From assembly GCA_041687455.1 (NCBI GenBank), contig JAWLBY010000021.1, positions 1-64,000 on the forward strand: a DNA stretch of 64,000 nucleotides. Reading direction: 5' to 3'. The position numbers and the translations under genes were made by a program. How positions within the stretch are numbered: the first letter of the stretch is position 1; the number at the start of each line of letters is the position of its first letter. This document shows, in pieces, positions 44,638-54,198 of the stretch. Under the pieces are notes generated by a model. That model was not told where the DNA came from and did not search any database. It saw only the letters and a list, made by a program, of their open reading frames with translations. This DNA comes from JAWLBY01 sp041687455. GTDB taxonomy: Bacteria > Pseudomonadota > Gammaproteobacteria > Xanthomonadales > Xanthomonadaceae.

Positions 44638-46630
44638 CGGCCGGCAGCCGGACCAGCACGCGCGGCGTGCCGCCCTGTGCTTCGGTCAGCAGCTCGCCGC
44701 CGAGCTCGCGGATCACGCCGCGGGCGAAGGCCAGTCCGACACTGCCGCCGCCGCCGCCGATCCGGCCCATCAGGTGGCCGGACCGGTCGTCGATGCGCAG
44801 CTCGACCCATTCGCCGTGCCGGCTCAGATCGAGCGCCAGCGGGGTACTGCCGGGGTTGGCCTGCAGCACCGCATCGACCAGTTCGTGCAGCACGCGGTCG
44901 AGCCGGCGTGGTTCGACCCGCACGATCGCGCGGCTGTCGCCGGCCAGCCGCAGTCGCTGCTCGCGTCCGAGAAGGCGTGCCTCGGTCTGGTCGACCAGCT
45001 CGCGCAGCAGCGCCAGCACGTTGCAGCCGGCCACCCGCCGATCGCTGCCTTCGACCAGCGCGGCCGATTCGGTCACCTGGTCGGCGACCCGCATCAGCTC
45101 GCTGGCCGAGCCGGCAATCGCGGCGACCTGCCGCTCGAGGCCGGGATCGCCGCGTCGCTCGACCAGCAGGCGCTCGGACAGGCTGCGGATCTGCAGCAGC
45201 GGGCCGCGCAGGTCGTTGCCGGCCAGCGTCAGCAGCCGGCGGTTGAGTTCGGCCAGTTGCCCGGCGCGCTCGCGCTGTTCCTCGGCTTCGAGCAGCGCGT
45301 CGCCGAGCGCGATGTTGCGGGCCGACAGCTCGCCGGCATGGCGGCGCCGCTGGCGCACCTGGCGCAACAGCAGACTCGCCACCGCCGCCAGCGCCAGCGC
45401 GCTGATCCCGAGCAGCAGCGCCAGCCCGCGTTGCTGCTGCAGCTCGCTGCGCTGCAGCAGTTCGCGCTCGCGCAATTCGGCGATCTCGCGCCGCTGCTGG
45501 GCATCGCGGAAGCGCGCCGCCAGCATCGCCTGGCGGTCGGCGTCGGCGCGCCGCCCGTGCTCGCGGCTCAGTCGGTCGGCTTCGCGCAGCCGCTGCAGCG
45601 CGGCGCTCGGGTCGCCGAGTTCGGCCTGGATCTCGCTGCCGAGTCGCTCGATCTGGGCGCGCCGTTGCGGGTCGTCGATCCGCTCGCCGAATGTGCCCGC
45701 ACGTTCGATCGCATCGAGCGCGCGCTGCAGCCGCTGGCTGCGCAGCGGCGTCGCTGCGCCCTCCGAGCGCGCCATCCGCAGGTAGGCCTCGGCGCGGCCG
45801 GCCAGTGCGAAGGAGGTCAGCCTGACGTCGGAGCCGGCCGTGCGCTGCTCGGCGACTTCGAACTGATGCAGCGCGGCCTGGAATTCGCCGAGTTCGGCCA
45901 GCACCAGGCCGAGATTGGAACGCGCGATCGATTCGTTGTGCGCCTCGCCGAGCCGCTGGTGCCGTTCGATCGCCTCCAGCAACAGTGCGCGGGCCTCGTC
46001 GAGTCGCCCGGCCTCGCGATCGAGGTCGCCGAGGTTGTTCAACAGGATGCCGATGCCCTGCTCGATGCCATGCTCGCGCTTCATCGCCAGCGCGCGTTCG
46101 TAATGCTCGCGCGCACCGGCGGCATCGCCGCTGTCGGACAGCAGGTTGCCGATGTTGGTCAGTGCGGCCGACGCGCGTCCCCAGTCGCCGCGCTCGGATT
46201 GCAGCGCATAGGCACGCTGGAGCGCCTGCATCGCGTCCGGATGCATGCCCGACAGGCTGAACGCGACGCCGAGCGCGTGGCGCGCCTCGGCCACCAGTTG
46301 CGGCTCGGCGAGCGCCTCGGCGTCGGACAGTGCACGTTCGTAATCGAGCACCGCTTCGCCATAGCGGCCGAGCCGACGCTGCAGCAGCCCGCGGGCCAGG
46401 TGGGCGGTGTAGGCGGCGCGCCGGTCGCCGAGCCGCTGGGTGGCGGCAACTGCATGATCGGCCAGTTCCAGTGCGGCGTCCGGCGTGTCGGCCAACATCG
46501 ACTCGGCCTGCTGCAGCCACGGCGGCGACGGCAAGCCGGGCGGCAGCGCCGCTGCCGGTGGCGCAGCCGCCGCCAGCGCCAGCAGCAATGCCAGCGCCGT
46601 GGTTCGGCCGACGATCCCCCGGTTGTGCAT
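44633..46630 (-). CDS. TPR sensor protein with degenerate histidine-kinase core
   Basis: The 665-residue protein starts with a signal peptide (TTALALLLALAAAAPPAAA), followed by a periplasmic array of about six to eight TPR units (about 45-330), a coiled coil, one membrane helix (LALLLGISALALAAVASLLL, about 405-425) and a kinase-like cytoplasmic part. At the DHp position the motif is AGNDLRGPLL: the phospho-acceptor His is Asn (N472). The ATPase part is also atypical (HELVDAVLQA for the N box, DDRSGH for the G1 box, GLAFARGVIRELGG for the G2 box). It is probably not an active kinase. ATG 46630 is chosen for the signal peptide. It is divergent from the efflux array and may sense envelope state for it. 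Confidence 0.8.
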   Translation of the reverse strand: MHNRGIVGRTTALALLLALAAAAPPAAALPPGLPSPPWLQQAESMLADTPDAALELADHAVAATQRLGDRRAAYTAHLARGLLQRRLGRYGEAVLDYERALSDAEALAEPQLVAEARHALGVAFSLSGMHPDAMQALQRAYALQSERGDWGRASAALTNIGNLLSDSGDAAGAREHYERALAMKREHGIEQGIGILLNNLGDLDREAGRLDEARALLLEAIERHQRLGEAHNESIARSNLGLVLAELGEFQAALHQFEVAEQRTAGSDVRLTSFALAGRAEAYLRMARSEGAATPLRSQRLQRALDAIERAGTFGERIDDPQRRAQIERLGSEIQAELGDPSAALQRLREADRLSREHGRRADADRQAMLAARFRDAQQRREIAELRERELLQRSELQQQRGLALLLGISALALAAVASLLLRQVRQRRRHAGELSARNIALGDALLEAEEQRERAGQLAELNRRLLTLAGNDLRGPLLQIRSLSERLLVERRGDPGLERQVAAIAGSASELMRVADQVTESAALVEGSDRRVAGCNVLALLRELVDQTEARLLGREQRLRLAGDSRAIVRVEPRRLDRVLHELVDAVLQANPGSTPLALDLSRHGEWVELRIDDRSGHLMGRIGGGGGSVGLAFARGVIRELGGELLTEAQGGTPRVLVRLPAA

Positions 46631-46763
46631 CAGCGCCCCTCGGAACCACCCCGGCCGGTTCGGGCGACCGCCGCGCGCGCCGCGAGGCGGCTGCGTGGCC
46701 GGCGTCCGGCCGGGTGCCACCAAGAGTAGTCCTGTTCGGCGCCGCACAGAAGTCAGCGGCGCG

Positions 46764-46781
46764 CTGTCCGGATCCGGACAG
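46764..46781. promoter_or_regulatory. Perfect 18-bp palindrome, candidate enhancer/operator
   Basis: CTGTCCGGATCCGGACAG is a perfect dyad (9-base half sites), centred about 96 bp upstream of the start site expected from the sigma-54 candidate. NtrC-family activators bind such dyads at -80 to -150. It lies between the divergent sensor and adaptor genes and could serve both. Confidence 0.55.
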
Positions 46782-46842
46782 TAGCCCATGCCGCGGTCCC
46801 GAAAAACCACACAAGTCATTGATGCGAAATAACTCGTCTTGG

Positions 46843-46858
46843 TGGCACGGGAAATGCT
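46843..46858 (+). promoter_or_regulatory. Candidate sigma-54 promoter of the efflux array
   Basis: TGGCACGGGAAATGCT matches the -24/-12 consensus TGGCAC-N5-TTGCW with a single mismatch (A for the first T). GG (46844-46845) and GC (46856-46857) are exactly ten bases apart. The expected start site is about 46868-46869, directly before ATG 46870. Confidence 0.55.
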
Positions 46859-46869
46859 AAATGCCCATC

Positions 46870-48123
46870 ATGGACATTCAACGCACCGACTTGAAACAGA
46901 AAGCCCGGCGCCGCCGGATGCTCGCCTTCGGAGCGGCCGGCGCCTGCGTGCTGGCGCTGGCCGGCTTTGTCGCGACGCTCGATCCGGCCGCTCCGGCCGT
47001 CGACCGCGCCGCGCTGTGGACCGATACCGTGCGCCGAGGCGAGATGCTGCGCGAAGTGCGCGGCCCCGGAACGCTGGTGCCGAAGGAAATCCGCTGGATC
47101 GCCGCCGAGAGCGCCGCCCGGGTCGAGCGCATCCTGGCCAAGCCCGGCGTCGCCGTGCAGCCCGACACTGTGATCATGCAGCTCAGCGATCCGGAACTGG
47201 TCAACGCCAAGCTCGCCGCCGAAGCCGAGCTGACCGCCGCGCAGGCCGATTATTCGGCGCGACAGATGACGCTCGAGAGCCAGTTGCTCGACCAGCGCGC
47301 GAACCTCGCCGGCACCGAGGCCGAGTTCGAGTCGGCCCGGTTGCTGGCCGAGGCCGAAGGCGAGTTGGCGGCCAAGGGCATCATTTCGAAGCTGCAGTTC
47401 CGCCGCAGCCAGTTGACCGCGCAACAGCTCGAACTGCGGGTCGGAATCGAGAAGCAGCGCGTGGCGACCTTCGAGCGCACGATCGGCGCGCAACTGGCCG
47501 CCGACCGCGCCCGGATCGAACAGCTCGAGCACGTGGTGCGCCAGCGCCGTCGGCAGGTCGACGACCTGAGTCTGAAGGCCGGCATCGCCGGCGTGCTGCA
47601 GCAGGTGCCGGTGCAGGAAGGCCAGCAGGTCGCGCCGGGCACCAACCTGGCGCGGGTCGCTCGCCCCGGCGAGCTGATGGCCGAGCTGCGAATCCCGGAA
47701 ACCCAGGTCAAGGACGTCGTGCTCGGCCAGGCGGTTCGCGTCGACACCCGCAACGGCGTGGTCGCCGGGCAAGTCACCCGGATCGACCCGGCGGTGTCCA
47801 ACGGCAGCGTGCTGGTCGACGTCGAACTGCAGGGCGAACTGCCGCCCGGCGCCCGCCCGGACCTGTCGGTCGACGGCACCATCGAGATCGAGCGCCTGAG
47901 CGACGTGCTGTATGTCGGCCGGCCGGCGTTCGGCCAGGCCGACAGCGATGTCCGGCTGTTCCGGGTCGACCCGCAGTCCGGCATCGCGCAACGCATCCCG
48001 GTTCGCCTCGGTCGCGCGTCGGTCAGCCTGATCGAAGTGCAGCAGGGGCTGCAGCCGGGCGACGAGATCATCCTGTCGGATACCTCGCAATGGGACGAGT
48101 ACGACCGCTTGCGATTGAACTGA
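46870..48123 (+). CDS. HlyD/MacA-type periplasmic adaptor (membrane fusion protein)
   Basis: The protein (417 residues from ATG 46870) has a basic N-terminus (KQKARRRR), one membrane helix (LAFGAAGACVLALAGFVATL), a lipoyl-like barrel-sandwich half, a long coiled-coil hairpin (about 115-235) and the second lipoyl and beta-barrel part (AGIAGVLQQVPVQEGQQVAPG). It should link an inner-membrane ABC permease to an outer-membrane channel. ATG 46861 (420 residues) is also in frame. I prefer 46870 because homologues usually start MDI and because the sigma-54 candidate would start transcription there, which would make the mRNA essentially leaderless. A hairpin (48137-48161) follows the gene. Confidence 0.85.
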   Translation: MDIQRTDLKQKARRRRMLAFGAAGACVLALAGFVATLDPAAPAVDRAALWTDTVRRGEMLREVRGPGTLVPKEIRWIAAESAARVERILAKPGVAVQPDTVIMQLSDPELVNAKLAAEAELTAAQADYSARQMTLESQLLDQRANLAGTEAEFESARLLAEAEGELAAKGIISKLQFRRSQLTAQQLELRVGIEKQRVATFERTIGAQLAADRARIEQLEHVVRQRRRQVDDLSLKAGIAGVLQQVPVQEGQQVAPGTNLARVARPGELMAELRIPETQVKDVVLGQAVRVDTRNGVVAGQVTRIDPAVSNGSVLVDVELQGELPPGARPDLSVDGTIEIERLSDVLYVGRPAFGQADSDVRLFRVDPQSGIAQRIPVRLGRASVSLIEVQQGLQPGDEIILSDTSQWDEYDRLRLN

Positions 48124-48127
48124 TCGA

Positions 48128-48237
48128 GCGGGGAATCGGGAAGCGTGCAAGCAGCTTCCCGCGACCCCGCCCGGCGATCCGAATGACGTGTCCCCGAAGC
48201 CCACAGCTTGATCCACTCCCCATACCCGATTCCCGTT
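48128..48237. repeat. Heptad-bounded element with hairpin before the first ATPase
   Basis: GCGGGGAATCGGGAAGC (48128-48144) faces CCCATACCCGATTCCCG (48221-48237). Inside, CGGGAAGC and GCTTCCCG (48137-48161) form an 8-bp stem. It may partly separate adaptor expression from the genes downstream. Confidence 0.65.
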
Positions 48238-48251
48238 CCGAAGGAACACCC

Positions 48252-49016
<765 letters not shown>

Positions 49017-49089
49017 CCTGCCGGCCGCCATGGTCGCCAGCCTGCTCAAACGATGCTCGGCCGCCCGCCCTCGGCAGGCGGCGCACTGG

Positions 49090-49158
49090 CGGCACCGCCG
49101 CTCGCAGATCCGCCGCGCCACCGGCGTGCGGCCGCCGCTTGCACTGCGCCACCAATGA
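49090..49158 (+). pseudogene. Possible relic of a permease C-terminus
   Basis: In the 152-base gap before the first permease, a frame ending at 49158 reads RRATGVRPPLALRHQ-stop, resembling the conserved permease tail RRAARTDPMTALRHE (8 of 15 identical). It may be the last trace of a deleted permease. The match is short and this is a tentative call. Confidence 0.3.
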
Positions 49159-49168
49159 AGGAACTCCG

Positions 49169-51610
49169 ATGATCCAGACGCTCGTCTCCGAAGCCCGTCT
49201 CGCGCTGCGCAGCCTGCTGCGGCAGCCCGGATTCCTCGCCGTCGCGGTGCTGACCCTGGCGCTCGGGGTCGGCAGCGTGTCGGCGATCTATTCGGTCGTC
49301 AACGGCGTGCTGCTGCAGCCGCTTCCTTACCCGGAGTCCGAGCGGATCATCCGCATCAACCGGGTGCAACCGCCGTTCGGAGGCCCGATCTCGCATCAAT
49401 TGCTGGCCGACTGGCGCGAGGCGAGCCGCGCCCAGTTCAGCGCGCTCGGCGCCTTCACCGGCACCGTTGCGACGCTGACCGGCGACGGAGAAGCCGAGCG
49501 CCTGTCGGGTTACCGGGTGACGCCGGAGTTCTGGGACGTGATGGCGCTGGCGCCGCAGCGCGGTCGCTACTTCGGCGCCGACGAGGAGCACAGCAACGAG
49601 CGCGTCGTGGTGCTGTCGCATGCCCTCTGGCAGCGCCGTTTCGGCGGTGCCGACGACGTGGTCGGTCGCGACATCCGGCTCAACGGCGAGCCGCACCGGG
49701 TGGTCGGCATCACGCCGCCGGCGTTCCGCTACCCGGGCCAGACCGAGCTGTACCTGCCGACCTACACGCCGGCCAGCACCAGCCCGCGTGGCAACAACAG
49801 CTATCTGGTGATCGGCCGGCTGGCGCCGGGCGTCAGCCTGCAGCAGGCCGACGACGTGCTGCAGCAGGCCAGCGCGGCGGCCGCCGAGGCGTTTCCGGAC
49901 AACCACAGCAACCTCAGCGCCCGACTGACGCCGCTGCCGCAGTTGCTCAACAGCTACATCCGCGAGCCGTTGCTGGTGCTGCTCGGCGCGTCGGCGCTGG
50001 TGCTGCTGATCAGTTGCGCGAACCTCGCCAACCTGCTGCTCGCGCGCGGCAGCCGCCGGCAGCGCGAGCTGTCGGTGCGCGCCGCGCTCGGCGCCGGCCG
50101 CGGCAGCCTGGTCCGTGCCGTGCTGGTCGAGGCCTCGCTGATCGCGCTGGCCGGCGGCGTGCTCGGCATCGCCATCGCGGCGGCGGCAGTGCCGCTGCTG
50201 CTGGCCGGGGCACCCGAGCTGCTGCCGAGTCATGCGCGGCCGGAGATCGACCTCGGCGTCGTGCTGGTCTGCCTCGCGACCGCGATCGCGACGGTGCTGG
50301 CCTTCGCATTGTGGCCGGCGCTGCGCGCCGCGTCGGCCGCGCCGGCCGACGTGCTCAAGGAGGACGGTCGCGGCGGCAGCGGTGGCCGCAGCCGCAGTCG
50401 CGCGCGCAGCGTTCTCGTGGTCGCCGAGGTGGCGCTGTCGCTGACGTTGCTGGCCGGTGCCGGCCTGCTGATCGAGAGCCTGCGCCGGGTCGGCGAGATC
50501 GACATCGGCGTCCGCGACGAGGGCGTGTTGACCGCAACCATCGTGCTGAACCGTCCGGCGATGGTCGGTGCGGAGTCGTGGGAGGATGAGTACTGGCATG
50601 GCGTACGCCACAACGCCGCGCAACTGCCGCCATTGCTCGAGCGCCTGCAGGCAATTCCGGGCGTCGAGCGCGTCGCGATCGGCGATGCGCTGCCGATGAT
50701 CAACGGCAACGACACCAACTCGAACATTTCGCTGCCGGGTCGCGATCTGCCCGAATCGGGACAGGATGCGCCATGGGCGCAGTGGCGGTTCGCCAATGCC
50801 GACTACTTCGAAACGCTCGGCATCGCGCTGCGTCGCGGCCGCCTGCTCGACGACCGCGAGGTCGCGCCCGGCGACTGGCCGAACGCGGTGGTCGTCAACG
50901 AGAGCTTCGTGCGTCGCTACCTCGGCAGCGACGACCCGCTCGGCCAGACCGTCGGCATCTTCGGCGGCGATCCGAAAACGATCGTCGGCGTGGTCGCCGA
51001 TACCCGCCTGTTCGGTCGCGAGCGCGACGTGCCGCCGGAGGTCTACATGCCGCTCGCCAATGCGCCGTTCGACCAGTTCCAGATTGCGCTGCAGGTGCGC
51101 GGTGCGCCCGCCGACTATGCCGAGCCGCTGCGCCGCACCGTGCAGGCCTTCGATCCGAACCTGCCGCTGCTGCAGATCCGTCCGATCGAGCAGGTGCTGG
51201 CCGGCGGTGCCGAGGTGCGGCGCTTCAACACGCACCTGATGATGGTGTTCTCCGGCATCGCCCTCTTGCTCGCCGCACTCGGCCTGTACGCGGTGATCGC
51301 CTATTCGGTCGCCCAGCGGCAGCACGAATTCGGTATCCGCATGTCGCTCGGTGCCAACGCCCGTCGCGTGCTGCTCGACGTGCTCGGACAGGGCATGTCG
51401 CTGGTCGGCATCGGCCTGCTGGTCGGGCTGGTCGGCGCCGTGCTGCTGGGCCGCGCGCTGGCGAGCCAGTTGTTCGGCGTCGACGCCGGCGATCCGGCCG
51501 TACTGATCGCTGTCGTCGCGGTGCTGCTGCTGATCGCGCTGGTCGCCTGCATGGTACCGGCGCGGCGTGCGACCCGCATCGCGCCGATGGTCGCGCTGCG
51601 CGATCACTGA
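49169..51610 (+). CDS. Duplicated FtsX/MacB-type permease (ADOP) 1
   Basis: The 813-residue inner-membrane protein has the ADOP layout: MacB_PCD periplasmic domain and FtsX helices, then a second copy of both. Helix 1 is FLAVAVLTLALGVGSVSAIYSVV; the first FtsX block includes LVLLISCANLANLLLARGSRR, and the last is GIALLLAALGLYAVIAYSVAQRQHEFGIRMSLGA. The tail IAPMVALRDH is conserved in the array. ATG 49169 has an AAGGA ribosome site at six bases, so I reject the slightly longer frame. It should work with an ATPase encoded in the array. Confidence 0.88.
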   Translation: MIQTLVSEARLALRSLLRQPGFLAVAVLTLALGVGSVSAIYSVVNGVLLQPLPYPESERIIRINRVQPPFGGPISHQLLADWREASRAQFSALGAFTGTVATLTGDGEAERLSGYRVTPEFWDVMALAPQRGRYFGADEEHSNERVVVLSHALWQRRFGGADDVVGRDIRLNGEPHRVVGITPPAFRYPGQTELYLPTYTPASTSPRGNNSYLVIGRLAPGVSLQQADDVLQQASAAAAEAFPDNHSNLSARLTPLPQLLNSYIREPLLVLLGASALVLLISCANLANLLLARGSRRQRELSVRAALGAGRGSLVRAVLVEASLIALAGGVLGIAIAAAAVPLLLAGAPELLPSHARPEIDLGVVLVCLATAIATVLAFALWPALRAASAAPADVLKEDGRGGSGGRSRSRARSVLVVAEVALSLTLLAGAGLLIESLRRVGEIDIGVRDEGVLTATIVLNRPAMVGAESWEDEYWHGVRHNAAQLPPLLERLQAIPGVERVAIGDALPMINGNDTNSNISLPGRDLPESGQDAPWAQWRFANADYFETLGIALRRGRLLDDREVAPGDWPNAVVVNESFVRRYLGSDDPLGQTVGIFGGDPKTIVGVVADTRLFGRERDVPPEVYMPLANAPFDQFQIALQVRGAPADYAEPLRRTVQAFDPNLPLLQIRPIEQVLAGGAEVRRFNTHLMMVFSGIALLLAALGLYAVIAYSVAQRQHEFGIRMSLGANARRVLLDVLGQGMSLVGIGLLVGLVGAVLLGRALASQLFGVDAGDPAVLIAVVAVLLLIALVACMVPARRATRIAPMVALRDH

Positions 51611-51673
51611 GCACGCCGACCACGACGTTGCGTCAACTGACATCCACACGCCACCTGTGCTGAGAGGTATCCG

Positions 51674-54139
51674 ATGAACGCTCTGCTCGGTGATATCCGT
51701 TACACGCTGCGCGGTCTATTCGCGCGGCCGTTGTTCGCGCTGGTCGCGATCGGCTCGCTGGCGCTCGGCATCGGTGCCAACGTCGCGATCTTCTCGGTGC
51801 TGCACGGACTGCTGCTGGCCCCGTTGCCGTACCGTGATGGCGAACGGCTCGTCGATGTCTACAACAGCTATCCGAACATGGACCTCGCCCACGCCGGCAG
51901 CTCGATCCCCGACTTCCTCGATCGCAAGCAGCAGGCGACCACGCTCGAGGACATCGCGCTATACACCGACGCACCGATGAATCTGGCCGCCGACGGCGAA
52001 GCGCCGGAGCGGCTGGTCGGGCTGCGGGCGACGCCGTCGCTGTTCTCGACCCTCGGCGCCACGGCGGCGCTCGGCAGGGTGTTCGACGACGAGCACGGGG
52101 TGATTGGCGCCGACCGGGTGGTCGTGATCAGCGACAGCCTGTGGCGGAATCGTTTCAATGCCGATCCGCAGATTGTCGGCACCGACATTCGGATGTCCGG
52201 CCAGCACTATCGGGTGCTCGGTGTGATGCCGGCCGGGTTCAGCTTTCCGAACCGCAATACGCAGATCTGGCTGCCGTTTGCGTTTACTGATGCGCAACGT
52301 TCCGACACCGAACGCGGCAATGAATACTCGCAGACGGTCGGACGGATGCGGCCGGGAGCGACGATCGCGCAACTCAACGCCGAGCTCGACGCGATCGTCG
52401 CCCGCAATGCGGAACGGATCGGTGCGATTGGCGGCGAGCGTGCGGCTGGCTTCGCCGACTTTCTGCGCGGTGGCAACTTCGCCGGGCGTGCGCGGCCTCT
52501 GCGCGATCAACTCATCGGCGACGTCCGGCCGATGGTGCTTATCCTGCAGGCCGCAGTTGGCCTCGTGCTGCTGATCGCCGCGGCGAATGTCGCCAACCTG
52601 ATGCTGGCGCGGATTTCCGGTCGGCAGAAGGAGCTGTCAGTGCGCAATGCGCTTGGCGCCAGCCGTTGGCGCATCGCCCGCCAGGTGCTGGTCGAGGCGC
52701 TGTGCCTGGCCGGATTCGGCGGGCTGCTCGGTGTCGCCCTCGCAGCGTTGCTGATCGATCTGCTGCCGGCGATCGGGCTCGGCGACGGACCGCTCGCGCG
52801 TGCGATCGGTCTCGACTTGCCGGTGCTGCTGTTCGCCTGCGGCGTCGCATTGCTCGCCGGCCTGCTGGCCGCGCTGGTGCCGGTCGTCAACCTGTTGCGG
52901 ATGAATGTGGCGCGGATGATCCATGACGCCGGTCGGCTATCCGGCAGCGGACGGGCGTCGAACCTCTCGCGGGCGACACTGGCCGTCGCCCAGGTCGCCA
53001 TGGCGACCAGCCTGCTGATCGGCGCCGGCTTGCTGCTGCGCAGTTACCTCGAACTGCAGGAGCAGCATCCGGGCTTCAACGCCGATGGCGTGATGACGGC
53101 GATGCTCGCGTTGCCTGCGGGCAAGTACCCGCAGCCGGCCGACCAGGCGCGTTACGTCGACGAGGCCTTGCGCGAGCTGCGCGCGATGCCGGGCATCAGC
53201 GGAGCAAGCTTCGTCTCGGCGCTACCGTTCTCCGGCAACAACTCGCAGGGAAGCTACGCGATCGACGGACTCGGGATCGGCAGCCGCGAAGCCGCGCCGC
53301 ACGGCAACCAACGGCAGGTTGACGAGGAATACTTCCGCACGCTGCAGATCCCGCTGCTGAAGGGACGGACGTTCACGGCGGCCGACCACGCCGACAGTGA
53401 GCCGGTCGTCATCATCGATGCGCTGCTCGCCGAGAAGCACTTCGCCGGCCGTGAAGCGCTGGGGCAACGCATCAACCGCGGCGACGGCCAACCGTGGGCC
53501 ACCGTGATCGGCGTGGTCGGCACGATCAAGCACGACAACCTGCGCGACGGCGTCGGCAAGGAAACGCTGTACTGGCCGTACCGTCAGCAGCCGAGCGCGT
53601 TCGGTGCGCTGCTGCTGCGCGGCCCGGCCACCGCGCAGGCGGACTTCGCCGAGTCGCTGAAGTCGACGCTGCAGCGGATCGATCCGGAGCAGCCGGTGTT
53701 CAACGTGCGCGGCATGCCCGAGCGGATCGCGCTGAGCCTGCAGGGGCAACGCGCACCGATGCAGTTGCTGCTGGTGTTCGCGGCCGTAGCGCTCGCGCTG
53801 TCGGCACTTGGCATCTACGGCGTGCTGGCGTTCGGCGTCAGCCAGCGCACTGGCGAACTCGGCGTGCGTATGGCGATCGGCGCCGGGCGCCAGCAGATCG
53901 TCGCGCTGGTGCTCCGGCAGGGCGCCTGGCTGGCCGGAATCGGTCTGGCGGTCGGGCTGCTCGTGGGGGCGGCGCTCGGTCAGTTGGCGAAATCGCAACT
54001 GTTCGGCGTCACGCCGTACGACCCGCTGACCTTCGCTGGCGTGCCGCTGTTCCTCGCGGCGATCGCCTTGTTCGCGGCGTGGCTGCCTGCAAGCCGCGCC
54101 GCGCGGATCGATCCGCAGATCGCGCTGCGTCACGAATGA
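51674..54139 (+). CDS. Duplicated FtsX/MacB-type permease (ADOP) 2
   Basis: The 821-residue protein repeats the domain order of the previous permease. Its N-terminus (YTLRGLFARPLFALVAIGSL) is nearly identical to that of permease 3, also at the DNA level, pointing to a relatively recent duplication. Key segments are ANVANLMLARISGRQKELSV after the first PCD domain and GVLAFGVSQRTGELGVRMAI near the end. The GAGAGG ribosome site lies six bases before ATG 51674. The 63-base gap to permease 1 holds nothing else. Confidence 0.88.
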   Translation: MNALLGDIRYTLRGLFARPLFALVAIGSLALGIGANVAIFSVLHGLLLAPLPYRDGERLVDVYNSYPNMDLAHAGSSIPDFLDRKQQATTLEDIALYTDAPMNLAADGEAPERLVGLRATPSLFSTLGATAALGRVFDDEHGVIGADRVVVISDSLWRNRFNADPQIVGTDIRMSGQHYRVLGVMPAGFSFPNRNTQIWLPFAFTDAQRSDTERGNEYSQTVGRMRPGATIAQLNAELDAIVARNAERIGAIGGERAAGFADFLRGGNFAGRARPLRDQLIGDVRPMVLILQAAVGLVLLIAAANVANLMLARISGRQKELSVRNALGASRWRIARQVLVEALCLAGFGGLLGVALAALLIDLLPAIGLGDGPLARAIGLDLPVLLFACGVALLAGLLAALVPVVNLLRMNVARMIHDAGRLSGSGRASNLSRATLAVAQVAMATSLLIGAGLLLRSYLELQEQHPGFNADGVMTAMLALPAGKYPQPADQARYVDEALRELRAMPGISGASFVSALPFSGNNSQGSYAIDGLGIGSREAAPHGNQRQVDEEYFRTLQIPLLKGRTFTAADHADSEPVVIIDALLAEKHFAGREALGQRINRGDGQPWATVIGVVGTIKHDNLRDGVGKETLYWPYRQQPSAFGALLLRGPATAQADFAESLKSTLQRIDPEQPVFNVRGMPERIALSLQGQRAPMQLLLVFAAVALALSALGIYGVLAFGVSQRTGELGVRMAIGAGRQQIVALVLRQGAWLAGIGLAVGLLVGAALGQLAKSQLFGVTPYDPLTFAGVPLFLAAIALFAAWLPASRAARIDPQIALRHE

Positions 54140-54198
54140 GTCGCGGCAGATTCGCATGCATTGATGCCGACCGGATCGGAGCAACGGGGACCCGCGCA

